Positions 1 through 10,709 of a stretch of 64,000 bases of DNA are shown one piece after another. The DNA is taken from positions 4,030,001-4,094,000 of the forward strand of contig JAETXT010000006.1 of the NCBI GenBank assembly GCA_019188255.1, in the 5' to 3' direction. Below the pieces are notes generated by a model, which saw only the letters and a program-made list of their open reading frames with translations, was not told the origin of the DNA and made no database searches. Origin of the DNA: Verticillium longisporum (taxonomy: Eukaryota > Ascomycota > Sordariomycetes > Glomerellales > Plectosphaerellaceae). Each line of letters starts with the position of its first letter. The stretch's first letter is position 1. The position numbers and the translations under genes were made by a program.

Positions 1-600
1 CCTAAGGCCTAACTCTATTACTAGCTATACTAGAGCTATAGCTATTTTTATATATTATATCTAATAACTATCTACTTAAAAGATTTTTATCTAATATAGT
101 ACTATTAAGCGATATTATATAATTAGTCTACAAGCTAAATTCTACTATTATATATAATATACTTAGTATATATTAATATATTTAAAGTTATTCTTAGGCG
201 TAAAGGGATAAAATAGCTATAGAATATATACTATTCTTCTATATCTAACTCCCTCTAATACCTTTTACTACCCCCTAAGTATCTAGAGCCCTAATTCATT
301 CTAATATAATGCCCCTAGGATCTTTATATTATACTCTAGTATGCCTGATATTATTAATTATCTAATAGTAATATAGTTTATTATAAATGCACTATAGGCT
401 AGTTTAACGATTCAATTAGCAATTAAGTTTATTTCTATTATATTAATTAGGTCCTTCTAGTACTTATTTTTTATACTTAGATTGAACCGGGTATTAAAGG
501 GATAATAGAGAATATATATACTGCTCCAATGTATTAAGTACATTCATTTAATACTTTTTAATGTAAACTACATTAATTAATCAAACTATAGAGATAATAA
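1..600. repeat. AT-rich, RIP-like degenerate DNA
   Basis: Strongly AT-rich sequence dominated by TA, CTA and TAG words with stops in all frames and no gene. Composition changes sharply near position 600, where the CPC1 3' region begins. This is what repeat-induced point mutation (C-to-T on both strands of duplicated DNA) leaves behind in filamentous ascomycetes. No recognisable transposon protein survives, so the parent element cannot be named. Confidence 0.6.
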
Positions 601-640
601 AACTCCAGTTCCCCCTAGACCTCTGATTGCAGGAAACCTC

Positions 641-1363
641 CTAGTCGCTAGTTGACTGACCTAAAGCCATGGTCTTCCAGTGATCACGTTCCGCCTCCAA
701 CTTGCGAATTTTCTCCTCCAGATCCTCGAACCGCTGCATTTTACGCTCCCTAGATTTGCGGGCTGCCAGAGTGTTGCGAGCACGTTTCATCGCTATAACG
801 TCATCCGGATTGTCAACAACGATGGGTGGCAGGGGCTTGTCGCGCTTCCTTGCATTGACGCCAGCCACGGACGAGTGCCGACCAGAAGCAGGCGAGCCAC
901 TCGACTTACGGCGAGGAGACTCACTTGCCATGCTGGTTTGAACGAGGTGCCCAAGGGGCTGTTCCGTCCCCTGTGTCTCGACACTCGCGTTCTGGTCAGG
1001 GAAGAGTGAAAACCACTGGCTGCTGGCCACATCAAATTCTCCCGAGCCTCCAAAGTTTGGGGACACGTCATAGCCGTCAATAAATTCTGGGGATTCGAAC
1101 GGCGACGGCGACGTCAAGGCCGTGAATGCCGTTGAATTCGGCGCAGACATGTATGGATCCTGGATTAAGAGGTCCTGTGGGGAAACAGTACTAATGTTGT
1201 GAGATCCACTCGGCATATCAAACACCGAAGGCGCGCCGGGCGACGAGTAGGCAGTGGATGCCCCACCCTCGAACCCGGTGAATTCTTCGAAATCTACAGG
1301 CATTTGTGAGCTGATGTGTGACTGGGTCACTCCATTTCTTGGGTACTCACCCGCGATGTCCAT
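641..1363 (-). CDS. cpc1: Cross-pathway control bZIP activator CPC1 (GCN4 homologue), AUG-initiated form
   Basis: Transcription factor that activates amino-acid biosynthesis genes under starvation; acts in the nucleus as a bZIP dimer. Exons 1363-1351 and 1293-641 flank a 57-nt in-frame intron (GTGAGT donor, CTGTAG acceptor), giving 221 residues from the only in-frame ATG. The C-terminus has a GCN4-type basic region (KRARNTLAARKSRERK) followed by a short zipper (QRFEDLEEKIRKLEAERDHW). The middle holds the acidic activation segments (EEFTGFEGG; a WFSLFP motif). The frame stays open without any ATG far upstream (1364-2217), and that stretch also looks like CPC1 protein (KSSLFSVNTSTLDFP), so a longer non-AUG-initiated form or an upstream splice start is likely. 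Identity is confident; the N-terminus is not. Confidence 0.9.
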   Translation of the reverse strand: MDIAGEYPRNGVTQSHISSQMPVDFEEFTGFEGGASTAYSSPGAPSVFDMPSGSHNISTVSPQDLLIQDPYMSAPNSTAFTALTSPSPFESPEFIDGYDVSPNFGGSGEFDVASSQWFSLFPDQNASVETQGTEQPLGHLVQTSMASESPRRKSSGSPASGRHSSVAGVNARKRDKPLPPIVVDNPDDVIAMKRARNTLAARKSRERKMQRFEDLEEKIRKLEAERDHWKTMALGQSTSD

Positions 1364-2217
1364 GTTCGCAGAATCAGGTTGCGGAACACTGGCTATGCTC
1401 TCTACGAACAATGGGACTGGTGGGCGAATTAGTCGCAATGTTTGACGTAAGCTTCCAGATGTATTTTGATCCGATTCGCGTGTTGATCTGGCGATGTTGA
1501 TAGAGGAGCGGTTTTTCGAGGGCTTCAAATTTGAATATCCGTTTCGAGCAGCAGATGATTGCGATTTCGATTGAATGGAGATGTTCGTGAGTTCGGAGTA
1601 GTGGTGTTGATGAGACGAGTGGCGGCGGTTTGGTAAGATTAAGCCTGACAGGTTGTGCAGTGCACGTTTAGGCAGGTTGTTGGGATGTGTTGGCTGGTCG
1701 AACAAGACAAAGTCCTGCTGCAGAGAGTGACAGGGTGTTTGATGCGCGGATAATGCCGGCAGGCTGGGGGAACTGGAGGGAAGCCATGGTGTAGGTGAAT
1801 CCGTGGTGACTGGAAAATCCAGTGTAGAAGTGTTGACGGAGAAGAGTGAACTCTTAGAGCGTGAAGTTGCTTTAAAGTTCAGATCGACCTGTGAGGGTAG
1901 AGCTGAAGGATTCGAAGTGGGAGGGGAAGGCTGTGGAAGACCTGATGGTGGTGGTGGTTTACCGCATGGTGATGGTGATTTCCCTGATATCTTTTTCTGT
2001 GATGTGATGTGATTGTGCTGAGGAAGAAGAGTTAACCGCTGAGGGCCGAGTGGGCTGCGGCAGTTTTTGTATTTTTCCCCAGGCAGCAGAGAGACTGTGA
2101 CAGTGGAGAGGGCGGGCAGGCCTCGTCCGAAGGGCGCAGACTTAGGTGGGCCTTGACTACCCACCCATCGACCAGGGCTGTTAAAGTTTACATTTTCGTC
2201 TTGTTGAACAAGTACCT
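1364..2217 (-). promoter_or_regulatory. CPC1 leader: four short uORFs overlapping an AUG-free in-frame extension
   Basis: On the minus strand this stretch contains only four ATGs, each opening a short uORF: ATG-TAA at 2193-2188, a 3-codon uORF at 2168-2157, ATG-CGG-TAA at 1967-1959, and a 39-codon uORF at 1787-1668. The CPC1 frame is open throughout with no ATG, and its translation between about 1930 and 1700 resembles the N-terminal part of CPC1 orthologues as I remember them. Known biology: GCN4, cpcA and cpc-1 mRNAs are translationally controlled by uORFs. Inference: the same control here, plus near-cognate initiation for the extension. The transcription start is not determined. Confidence 0.65.
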
Positions 2218-2955
2218 TTACGCCTTAGATGTCCTGACGGGTACTGTGCTTCTCAATAAAATCCGTATTGCATGATAGACCCACCCTTCTCCGCAGTACG
2301 TGTAAGCCAAATCAAAGCTGTCCAATCTCAGCAGTGCTAGGTGTGACTCACAGTTGCTAGCGCGAAACCAGTCCCCGGTGTACCAAAGTGGATTGGGTAT
2401 GCTCAAACACTCGACAGAAACAATGGCCCACCAAAAGGCTCTACAGTAGGCTTACATGGTACTTCGTGACAGCGAGGCATGGTAAACCGGGGTGCTCCCT
2501 CACTTGGTAGGCCTTTTTTCTTTCTTTTTTGGTCGACCACCTACCTGGGTGTGCTGCACTGCGCCTTGCTGGAACTAGGGACTAAGATTGTGCAGTTAGT
2601 AAGCAACACTGTCTCTCACGAATGTTCAGCAACCAGAAATTAGCTGCAATAACCCAATGCTGCGACTATCTGTCTCCGCTGCTTTCTTTCTCGATTTTTT
2701 TTTTTTTTTTTTGCCACGGATACAAACATTGCCGTCTGTCGCATGGAATCTTGTGGCTACATTGCAAACCAGTCAAGAGCCCTCCCCCTTAGCTTGAGGG
2801 CATTGGCAGCCTAGGCCTTCTCGCCAGGAGTACCCTGCCACACGCAGAGACTAAGTAGCGTGTCAAGTTTAAGAGTCTCCGGGGGACAAGCGCTTGTCCA
2901 CGCAACAGAATGGACGTTTACGCGCCTTGTTACGGTTATGGACCGGGAATCATAT
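2218..2955. other. Intergenic region between cpc1 and pex20
   Basis: Holds the upstream region of cpc1 and the 3' flank of pex20 (both minus strand). A poly-T run of almost 20 nt lies at about 2694-2712 and a pyrimidine-rich stretch at 2514-2530. No gene seen. Confidence 0.6.
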
Positions 2956-4066
2956 CTATGTATTTGCCTGACGAATCTCATTATCGATGATGTCCTTTTG
3001 TCCATCGCGGAAGTCCTTCATCAGCAGTAGAAACTGTGATTGCTTCCACTTGTCACCTTGTTCATGCTGAACAGTCTGTAGTAGCTGCCGTGCTGCTTCC
3101 GAGACATCGGACCTGATTGGTAAAGCATCGGACGTTTCAGCAGCCCGGTCGTGGTGGCTGACCTCTTCCATCGAATTCATATTCTGCGTGTTATCCGTTA
3201 ATTGGAGGCTGGCAATGTCAAGTTCGGGGCCCAAACTGCCAACAGTGGCAAGGTTTGCCAGTGCATCGCGGTGTGATATTCCGACAAGCAAATCATCTTG
3301 ACCAATTGCTGATTGCGTCTGGGCATGTGACTGCCTTTCACCTTCTGCGCGTTCGATATCTTCCAGCTCACGTGCGAGCTTGTCCATCACTGCGTCGACT
3401 TGTTCCTCAACCCCAGCACCAAGGTCACCATTTGAAGCCACCCACTGTCGCATTGCTGTGTCGAACTCGGTATCTCGACCTTTTTCCAAAGGGGTATGTT
3501 GGTTGCTATAAACACTCAAGGGCATCATCCCAGACATTGAGAGTGGTGTCTGTCGAGCGATCATCGCCTGGTTTGATAGCACAGGAGAGAAGTTTTGCCC
3601 ATGCTGATGATGTTGAATATGTTGAATCGAAGGTGGTGTCATGCCACTTTGAGAAGGAACAACCATTTCCCGCCTAAAGTTGTCAAAGTCCTGCGCCCAG
3701 TTGGTTGTTTGAGGAGGCTGGGACGAGTGCACAGTTTCTTGAGGCCGTGCTCCGAAAGCATTAGGATGCACTTTAATATGGTGTCCGCTATATTCTGTTG
3801 TATACGGCGCTGGAAGTTGTTGATTGGGGTTGCCGAGATATGTGCTGTACGACTGACTTGGGTCCTGCGACATGCCTGGCTGGTTGGATCGGAAGTTCTG
3901 TCCCAAATTTGTTAGTTGTGTATAACGAAGCGCGCTCAAGGAGGTGACCTACGGAGGGGCCAGGAACAGCGCGACGCCCGCGATCTTGCTGCAGGCTTCG
4001 ATCACGAGCACCTTGCTCCGCAAGCGCCTTGAGCGGGGTTGACCCGCCACAGACATTGTCTGCCAT
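2956..4066 (-). CDS. pex20: Peroxin PEX20, PTS2 import co-receptor
   Basis: Fungal co-receptor that works with PEX7 to import PTS2 proteins into peroxisomes. Exons 4066-3953 and 3897-2956 give 351 residues; the 55-nt intron has a GTAGGT donor, a CTAAC branch site and an ACAG acceptor. The N-terminus MADNVCGG carries the conserved Cys (residue 6) that is ubiquitinated for receptor recycling in the family. Aromatic WxxxF/Y-type PEX5/PEX14-binding motifs are present (WAQDFDNF). The C-terminal third is helical (RQLLQTVQHEQGDKWKQSQF) and matches the PEX7-binding end. The upstream gene SEC13 is divergent. No PTS signal on the protein itself. Identity confident from the N-terminal Cys motif and overall architecture. 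Confidence 0.88.
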
Positions 4067-4785
4067 CAGCGTTGAAAAGAAACCGCAGGTGGAGTTTGAT
4101 TATGTAGCCTCCTCAACAAGGTCGGGAATGATACCAATGTCAGGTCGCAAGTCTTGTGTCAAAAAGCCTGCGTGACAAATGGCGGTGGAATTGCTGAATT
4201 TCAGCACGTCGAAAAGAAGTGAAGTATGGATGTGTTGTTTGGTTGACGGCTCGCACAAATGCGTGGTTATTTCTGGTCTATGTTGGGGCCTTGTAAATCG
4301 ACTATCCTATTGGAACATTTGCCGTGACGTCTATCTCGTGATGAGCGTCTGCCTCGGCAAATGGTGACGCCGCTTCGGTGGCTCGGCTTATGTCCAACTT
4401 CAAGAGACACCAAATGTGGGGTCACTATTTTGGCGGGGGTGGTCCCCATTGATAAGATTGGAAGCGATAAGATTAAGACTATTCAACATCAAATAGCTGT
4501 ATGGCGCTTCCCATACACCGTAGTGCACAGGCGTTGAAAGCAGACGGTAAGGCAGGCTCTAAGGCCTCCCTTGCTGCCAATCTCCTTCGAACATGCTGGC
4601 CGCTTTGCGTAGCTATCAATCCGCCAGCCAAGTGTTCAAACTTTCGCATTCCGCATCCACCAGTCTTCAACCCGAGAGCTTCTACCATTTCAGCGTTGTA
4701 ACTGATATCGGCAGTGTATCAAGAACTCAGAGCCCCTAGGTGGCACGCACACGGGACGCCAAGTTCGAACGCGCCTTCCTTAATC
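4067..4785. other. Divergent promoter region pex20 / sec13
   Basis: About 720 bp between the start of pex20 (minus) and the start of sec13 (plus). Only short overlapping open frames without codon bias or recognisable product; probably both promoters and 5' leaders. Confidence 0.6.
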
Positions 4786-5928
4786 ATGGTGAATTAGAAC
4801 TTGGAATAGACCTATTGCAGCACAAGCAGCAGCTAACAGGAGGTCCAGGCTACCAGTCATACTATCGCAAACTCGGGTCACGACGACATGATTGTAAGTT
4901 GACGTCGCGGTCTAACTCCTGTGAGAGGTCTGGAGGGTGGTTGCCCGGCCTAGTTTGCTTGAACTAATCCGGGCTTTGACTTCAAGCATGATGCTGTTCT
5001 CGACTACTACGGCCGCCGGCTCGCAACCTGTTCCAGCGATCGTACAATCAAGATCTTTGAGCTCGAGGGCGAAAGCCAACGTCTCGTTGAAACGCTTAAG
5101 GGGTGTGTAAACATCCCACTTCCACCCATGGCCTAGACAACAATCGGGAGCTACGGGATGTCGTGCTAACCATGGATGCCGCAGACACGAGGGAGCAGTA
5201 TGGTGCGTCGCATGGGCGCACCCTAAGTACGGCAACATTCTAGCATCGGCAGGATATGATGGCAAGGTGCTCGTATGGAGGGAACAGGCGGGTTGGCAGA
5301 AGATATTCGATTTTGCCTTACACAAGGCGTCGGTGAACATTGTATCCTGGTCACCACACGAGTCGGGCTGCCTGCTGGCATGCGCCTCGTCTGATGGCAA
5401 CGTCAGTGTTCTCGAGTTCAGAGACAACAATTACGACCATAGCACCTTTCAGGCACATGGGCTTGGCGTCAACTCTGTCTCGTGGGCCCCAGCTACGGCA
5501 CCGGGGAGCATTGTGGGCAGTTCCCCGGACCCGGGTCGACGGGCGCTCGACGATTTGCCACTGGAGGTTGCGACAACCTCGTCAAGATCTGGTCCTTCGA
5601 CTCGACATCCCAGGCTTACAAGCTGGAGGGCGATGCTCTGCAGGGCCACACGGACTGGGTGCGCGATGTTGCCTGGTCTCCGACTGTGCTTCAGAAGTCA
5701 TACATTGCATCAGCTTCGCAGGATAAAACAGTCCGTATCTGGACGTCCGACTCCTCTGCCCAAGGCCAGGGGGCCTGCAAGGTTCTCAGCTTCGACTCTG
5801 CTGCGTGGCGAGTGTGCTGGTCGCTGAGTGGAAATGTGTTGGCAGTGAGCGGAGGCGACAACAAGGTGACCCTTTGGAAGGAGAATCTGAGGGGCGAGTG
5901 GGAATGCGTGAAGAGCATTGAAGAGTAA
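4786..5928 (+). CDS. sec13: COPII coat / nuclear pore WD40 protein SEC13 (one-base frame break)
   Basis: SEC13 pairs with SEC31 in the COPII cage, with NUP145C/NUP84 in the nuclear pore and with the SEACAT complex. Exons: 4786-4788 (the ATG alone, donor GTGAAT, least certain), 4840-4893, 4987-5102 and 5185-5928. WD40 blades are clear: [98 protein letters not shown]. The frame breaks at the CCCC run 5523-5526: before it the protein reads GSIVGSSP, after it [19 protein letters not shown] in the frame one base earlier. One extra C restores a 305-residue SEC13 (family about 300). SEC13 is essential in yeast, so a base-call error is more likely than a pseudogene. Confidence 0.88.
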
Positions 5929-6158
5929 CTTGTGAAACACACAGAAATAGAGCAAGGCATAGCTACACGCTCGATTTGACCTGCTTCACTTCGCATAGGC
6001 AGATAGTATTGCGGTGACAAAAATAATGGGGTTTATTGTATGCTAGTACGTGGTCCAGACCTGTGTGGTCCCCGATGACAGCCGCCTTATCTGCGAACCC
6101 GGGGAAGGGGGCGTTTAAATAGCATGAGAGGCCAGGTCATCTCGCCCTGCTCCTTCCT

Positions 6159-7679
6159 CTATGTATTTCGCAGAGTCATCAAAAATACCCCTACCAACAG
6201 GAATGACCAGTCAACAGCTGGTGTTATTGCCAACGACGGGTGTGCAGTATGACTAGGGACATCCTCTGTTGTCGATCCCACAGTTCGTTCGAGCACGAAT
6301 ATTTCGCCTGTTGAATCAGATGTCATGAATAATCTGTCCATTCTGTCCCAGGCCAGACCAACGGGTCGAAAACACTGGCTGGGGCAGTCGTTGAGGTCTG
6401 CATTGTACATGACATTAGAGACTGCATTCGTGTTATTCGCTAGCTCTTTGGGGGAGCCTTGGTCGAAAACAATACTAGAAAGAGCGTAGCCGACCGCTTT
6501 TTCGCGGTTCCCTAATAGGTAAGTTAGCAGGCCATTCAGTCATGCCATTTTCTTAAGCCATACAGCTGCCGTGAAACGTGACAAAAGCCTCCGATCCATC
6601 TGGCGTGAACACGATGTCCAGAGGTGCCGAGTGTGCCTGGAAGGTCAGTCTTGGTGCTGTGTACTGATTACTGCAACCTGCTGTATCATCTGCGCGGTCG
6701 TTGGAGGCTTCAAATTGGTCCCCGGTGCTCATATTACCAAGCCTTGGGAAGTCATCCGTCGACCAGAGTGCTAGACATCTGGGATAACCGTAGTTGCCCC
6801 CTTGACCATAAGTCGAGCCATTGAGGAAGCCGTGAAAATTTAGCTCCTCTCCAGGGTTGTTGGAGTGTATATCAACACCATCACGCTCCAGGTTGTCCAC
6901 GGAATTCTCCACCGACCAAATCCCCCCATCGTCAGGGTGCTCGACTACGCCAACTGAGTTGCGAAGTCCCCATCCTAATATTTTTCCGTCGCGGGAGAAA
7001 CTGAAAGTTTCCCCGTCAGTAGCAATGCTAGTGACATTGAAAACACGAAGCTGCGAGTGACCAGATGCCCGCCTGAGGGCCATGGCATCTACATTGCCTT
7101 CAGACCCCCGCGACACGACGAGCAAGCCTGGAGTCTTGTCGGACATGAGAAGTGTTCGAGAGGTATGTCCTGCATTGTACATGTCCTTAATCACAGTCTT
7201 GTTGTTTTCGCTAACTTTGCCAATAACGGGATCGTAGACCCATGCGAATACCTTGTCTGGTGTCGAGGCATACAGTGTTCGTCCATCATTGGACAATGCG
7301 ATGCCGTGGTTGAGCTGGACAACGGCCACGCGCATGTCAATCGAGGAAAGTGCCACAAGGTTTGACTTGACTGACCTCAGGAGACTGACTCTACGATCAC
7401 GCTCCCGTTATTTGCATATATGCATGTGCCACCCTCATCCTCGAGTAGTAGGCGTTTGATACCAACGCCAGAGTCAACGACGAGAAGTGCGCCGTTGCTA
7501 TCGAACAAAATGCTTCGCGGCCTGGACAGCTTGCTGGCCACAAGACCAAAGGACCAGCCGTCCGCAACGACGGGCCGACTCCGCGAGGTTGCAAGCCCAT
7601 TGCTGCAGCTCTGGGCGTATACTACCTGTGACACGAAAGTTTCGACAGCAAGGTAAACAGGCAGCAAAGCGAATCTCAT
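6159..7679 (-). CDS. Secreted quinoprotein glucose/L-sorbosone dehydrogenase-like beta-propeller protein
   Basis: Exons 7679-7395, 7314-6564 and 6511-6159 give about 462 residues. The second intron is solid (GTATGG donor, CTAAC branch, TTAG acceptor) and rebuilds FHGSWNREKAVGY, a family motif. The first is less certain: the acceptor at LNHGIALS is good, but the donor may differ by a few bases. A signal peptide (about residues 1-22, ending VVYA/QSC) and a hydrophobic C-terminus (WSFLLVGVFLMTL) suggest a secreted, possibly GPI-anchored protein. Propeller motifs LNHGIALSNDGRTLYAS, WGLRNSVGV, GEELNFHG, GGNYGYPRC and CFRPVGLAWD match the fungal soluble sorbosone-dehydrogenase family. Substrate and cofactor (PQQ in relatives) cannot be read from sequence. 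Confidence 0.8.
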
Positions 7680-8325
7680 TCTATCAGAGGGGAATACTGT
7701 GAGCTGATCGGGGGTCGAGAAATGTTAAACGTAGTGACTCAGAAGGACCAAGTGGTGCAAACGGAAGATTCAGGGACAGTTATTATGTACCTGTGTAATA
7801 CTTGAAGCGGGTGAGTGTAATCATCATCACAAGATGTTGTTCTACCCCGAGGATGCTCTCCCAGCCACAAGCCCCTAGTCCGAAAGCAGAACCCACCTTT
7901 GCTGCTTGATCTTGCCTCACATCAACTCGAGCCTTGGTTCACCAGCCATTCGCACACACACCAAGAAATCACAGGGCGCAATGTTCGGTCTCGTATGTGC
8001 ATGCCAATTCCCTTGCAGCCGACAGTGTGTGCGTACTAATAGGTTTGTCACGTCGAGAAACAAGCCCAGTATTAGGACGTGATGATTCAAGAATAGCAAT
8101 CCTGGTGCTCGTAGACGCCGCTTGCGCCTTACCCACACGGCATTGTAGTGCAGGAGGTGCAATACAATCACGGACATTTGTAGATACATTATCGACGATC
8201 GTCTTTCCTCGTCCATACCGAAACCTCCCACCGCCCTCTCCCACCTGTCCAACAGAAAGCTTATCGCTAGCAACAAAAGAAGGAACTGAGGCGGACCACG
8301 ATTGGTAGTCCTCCTCTATCGTGGT
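7680..8325. other. Intergenic region
   Basis: About 650 bp between the sorbosone-dehydrogenase-like gene's start and the 3' end of the WHI2-like gene. Short open frames on both strands show no recognisable product; presumably promoter of the former and 3' UTR of the latter. Confidence 0.5.
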
Positions 8326-9930
8326 TCACCGAAGGCCAATAACACTCATTTCCAGGGTCCAGACACGCCTGATCCACACCTTGAGCTTTCCCTCGACACC
8401 CTCAACATCCTCAAGCTCAACGCCTTCCCACCAGCACCTCCTGGCAGGTTTCCGCCAGAAAAGGAGGAGTTTCTGAGCCATACCAACCGCGTTGCTGCCC
8501 ATCTCACTACCTCTGATATCACTACGCAGGCGTGCCAGAGCAAGGCTGCACACCACCGCCTTGTTGGGCTCTCCCGCCCGGTGACCCCATGAATCATCAT
8601 GATTAAAACCGCTGCTCTCCTGTCAGCAAGAATCATGCAACAAGCCGTCGTGTGGTGAACGTACCCAGCTGTCAGCATCTCAATAAGGTGTGCCTCGGTC
8701 GTACCCGGCTCATCACTCCGCTTCAGCCCAGAGAAGATACCCCCCTGACTCAGTAACGCCTTGGCAGCGGCTCTTTTGATCTCGATCATCTCAAGTTGCC
8801 CGACATCCGGACGAGGAGGAATGACATAAAAGTCGAGGTCTTCTCGCAAGACTATGATTCCAGCCCGCCGAGAAGCGTCGTCTCGGGATCCCAATGGCTC
8901 AAGAGGCACGGCGTCGCCATCCTGCGAAGCATTGGGCGACAATTCCATGGGAATTGATTGGGCCACGTTGCGAAAGAAGTCCAGCATGTACTGCAGCGAT
9001 ACAGGATCATACTAAACCACCATGTCAGCTCTTTATACTCGTGCATACTCAAGTGCAAGCTCAGACAGGTCGGGCTCCAGTCGGGTAGGCTACACGTACA
9101 TCAACCTGGACAGCATCTCCATCTGCAAACCCACCCATTTGCCCTTCTGGGAATAGTCCATTGGGAAATAAGGATAGTAGAACAAACTCTGGCAAAGTCA
9201 GAAGCTCATCTCGCGACAATACGAATCTTGTGCCTCTAATTGATTGATCAGTCACGGGTCGACGGCGCGCAACGGGAGAAAAGAAAGCGTACCGGAGATC
9301 CATCGTGATAGTCTCGTCCGCACCAACATCTTGAATGGATTAGTAGCTTTCTAGACGGTCACGGCTTATCTTTTCAAAGCTCACCTCCGATAGCGTTGAC
9401 GGGCGGTCCGCCCTGCTGCACCTGAGGAATAATACTCGATGCACCCCCGGCAGTCGCCATCACGAACGTGAAAGACGGGAGGGGACTGGGTCCCTCCGAG
9501 TAAGCGGGTGGCGGTTCGGTTTCGTCGTACTTCGAGCAGACGTCCCGTGATGTATCTGGTAGATGAAGCGCTCGCTTGGTTGTCTCTGCTGGTGCCTCGT
9601 GGGAGAAGGGCCGGTCGATTTGACGGTCTGTCGAATGCAGCCCTGTAGACACGTAGGCCGGAGCCGTCGAGAAACCTTCAACGAGAGATGTTTCTGTCAG
9701 ATGACTCGAGAAGTCTATAGTGTTCGTCCTTAAGTTGTCGGTTTCACGACAGACGTAAATTGATAAAAAAAGGGGCGGTCTGGAGGAGGAGGAAGACGCC
9801 ACAGGCACCCGATACTGGGGAGGCGGGGAGATCGTCCGGTTGACTGGTCGCGAGTTGAAAGAATCCAGATCTTCGATGGGCTCGATTGTGATGCTTGGAT
9901 GGAGAGGGACGGGCCGTCCACTCTGTGTAT
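8326..9930 (-). CDS. WHI2-like BTB/POZ-domain growth and stress regulator
   Basis: Exons (minus): about 9930-9385, 9329-9293, 9235-9100, 9011-8665 and 8611-8326. All four introns have GTACG/GTGAG donors and AG acceptors in matching phase. The 37-nt second exon encodes VGADETITMDLR, leading into the BTB fold (GTRFVLSRDELLTLPEFV LLSLFPNG, then YDPVSLQYMLDFFR and RAGIIVLREDLDFYVIPPRP). The last exon has the family tail GMAQKLLLFWRKPARRCWWE and VWTLEMSVIGLR. The N-terminus is proline/serine-rich (SITIEPIEDLDSFNSRPVN). The start codon is not found: the first exon has an in-frame TAA just upstream and no ATG, so a further 5' exon is needed. Fungal WHI2 relatives link nutrient and stress signals to growth arrest; the exact role here is inferred. 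Confidence 0.82.
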
Positions 9931-10709
9931 CTGGGGGTTCGAGAAACGTTGTCGGGAGGTATTATCAGCCAGATAAACGTTGACTATGTGTAGCGGGATT
10001 ACAGAACGAGTTCAGCTTGAAAGGGTGGGAGCACGTCTTATGTCGAGAGCCGACGACTCCTTTGCGCCGAATCGAGCTACTATAGAGTCAGCTTGTACGA
10101 TGGTGGTCAGGTGGCGTGTCATCCAAATTTGGGGGTGTGGGTGGTCGCACATATGAAAACGATGTCGACGATCACAGTGGACAATTCTGGGACGTCGAGC
10201 CAGTGTTTATGTGTTTCCGACAGGAAAGCCGAGTGGTTGATGGGCGAGGTTGGAAGGCGGATTCTGGACGATAGTGGATGGGAGGACACGAGAGAGAGCA
10301 GGCTACTTCGGCACAGTTGGCGTCTGCTGTGTTGCAGGCACTAAAGTGAATGGGCAACAACCGTAATAGACTAGGCGCCCACAAGTGGCCGACATTCACC
10401 GCCCAACCCCGGCCGGCGGCTAATTAATACCGCCTAACGTGCCTCCTCATTTAACCCCCTGTCTACCCCACCAGTCCCTAACTTCTGGTGTACCAATTCT
10501 CTGTCGAATTGAATCAGTTTGCTACGAAGACAGACAAACAAAGAATTCATATATTAAAGTGCTTGGGTTTTGAAAGCTGCCGCAGTGCCATAAATCTATT
10601 CCAGACACAGAATTGCGACCTCAAGTATCACGAAGGCGGGAATCTTTTCACTCGTGCATTCACATAGACGTAAGAATTTTTCTGGTATTGCCGGATGTTC
10701 GAGTTCTGT
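9931..10709. other. Intergenic region, probably holding the missing 5' exon of the WHI2-like gene
   Basis: A candidate ATG exon for the WHI2-like gene lies on the minus strand around 10120-10010, but I cannot choose a donor with confidence. The rest looks non-coding. Confidence 0.4.
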
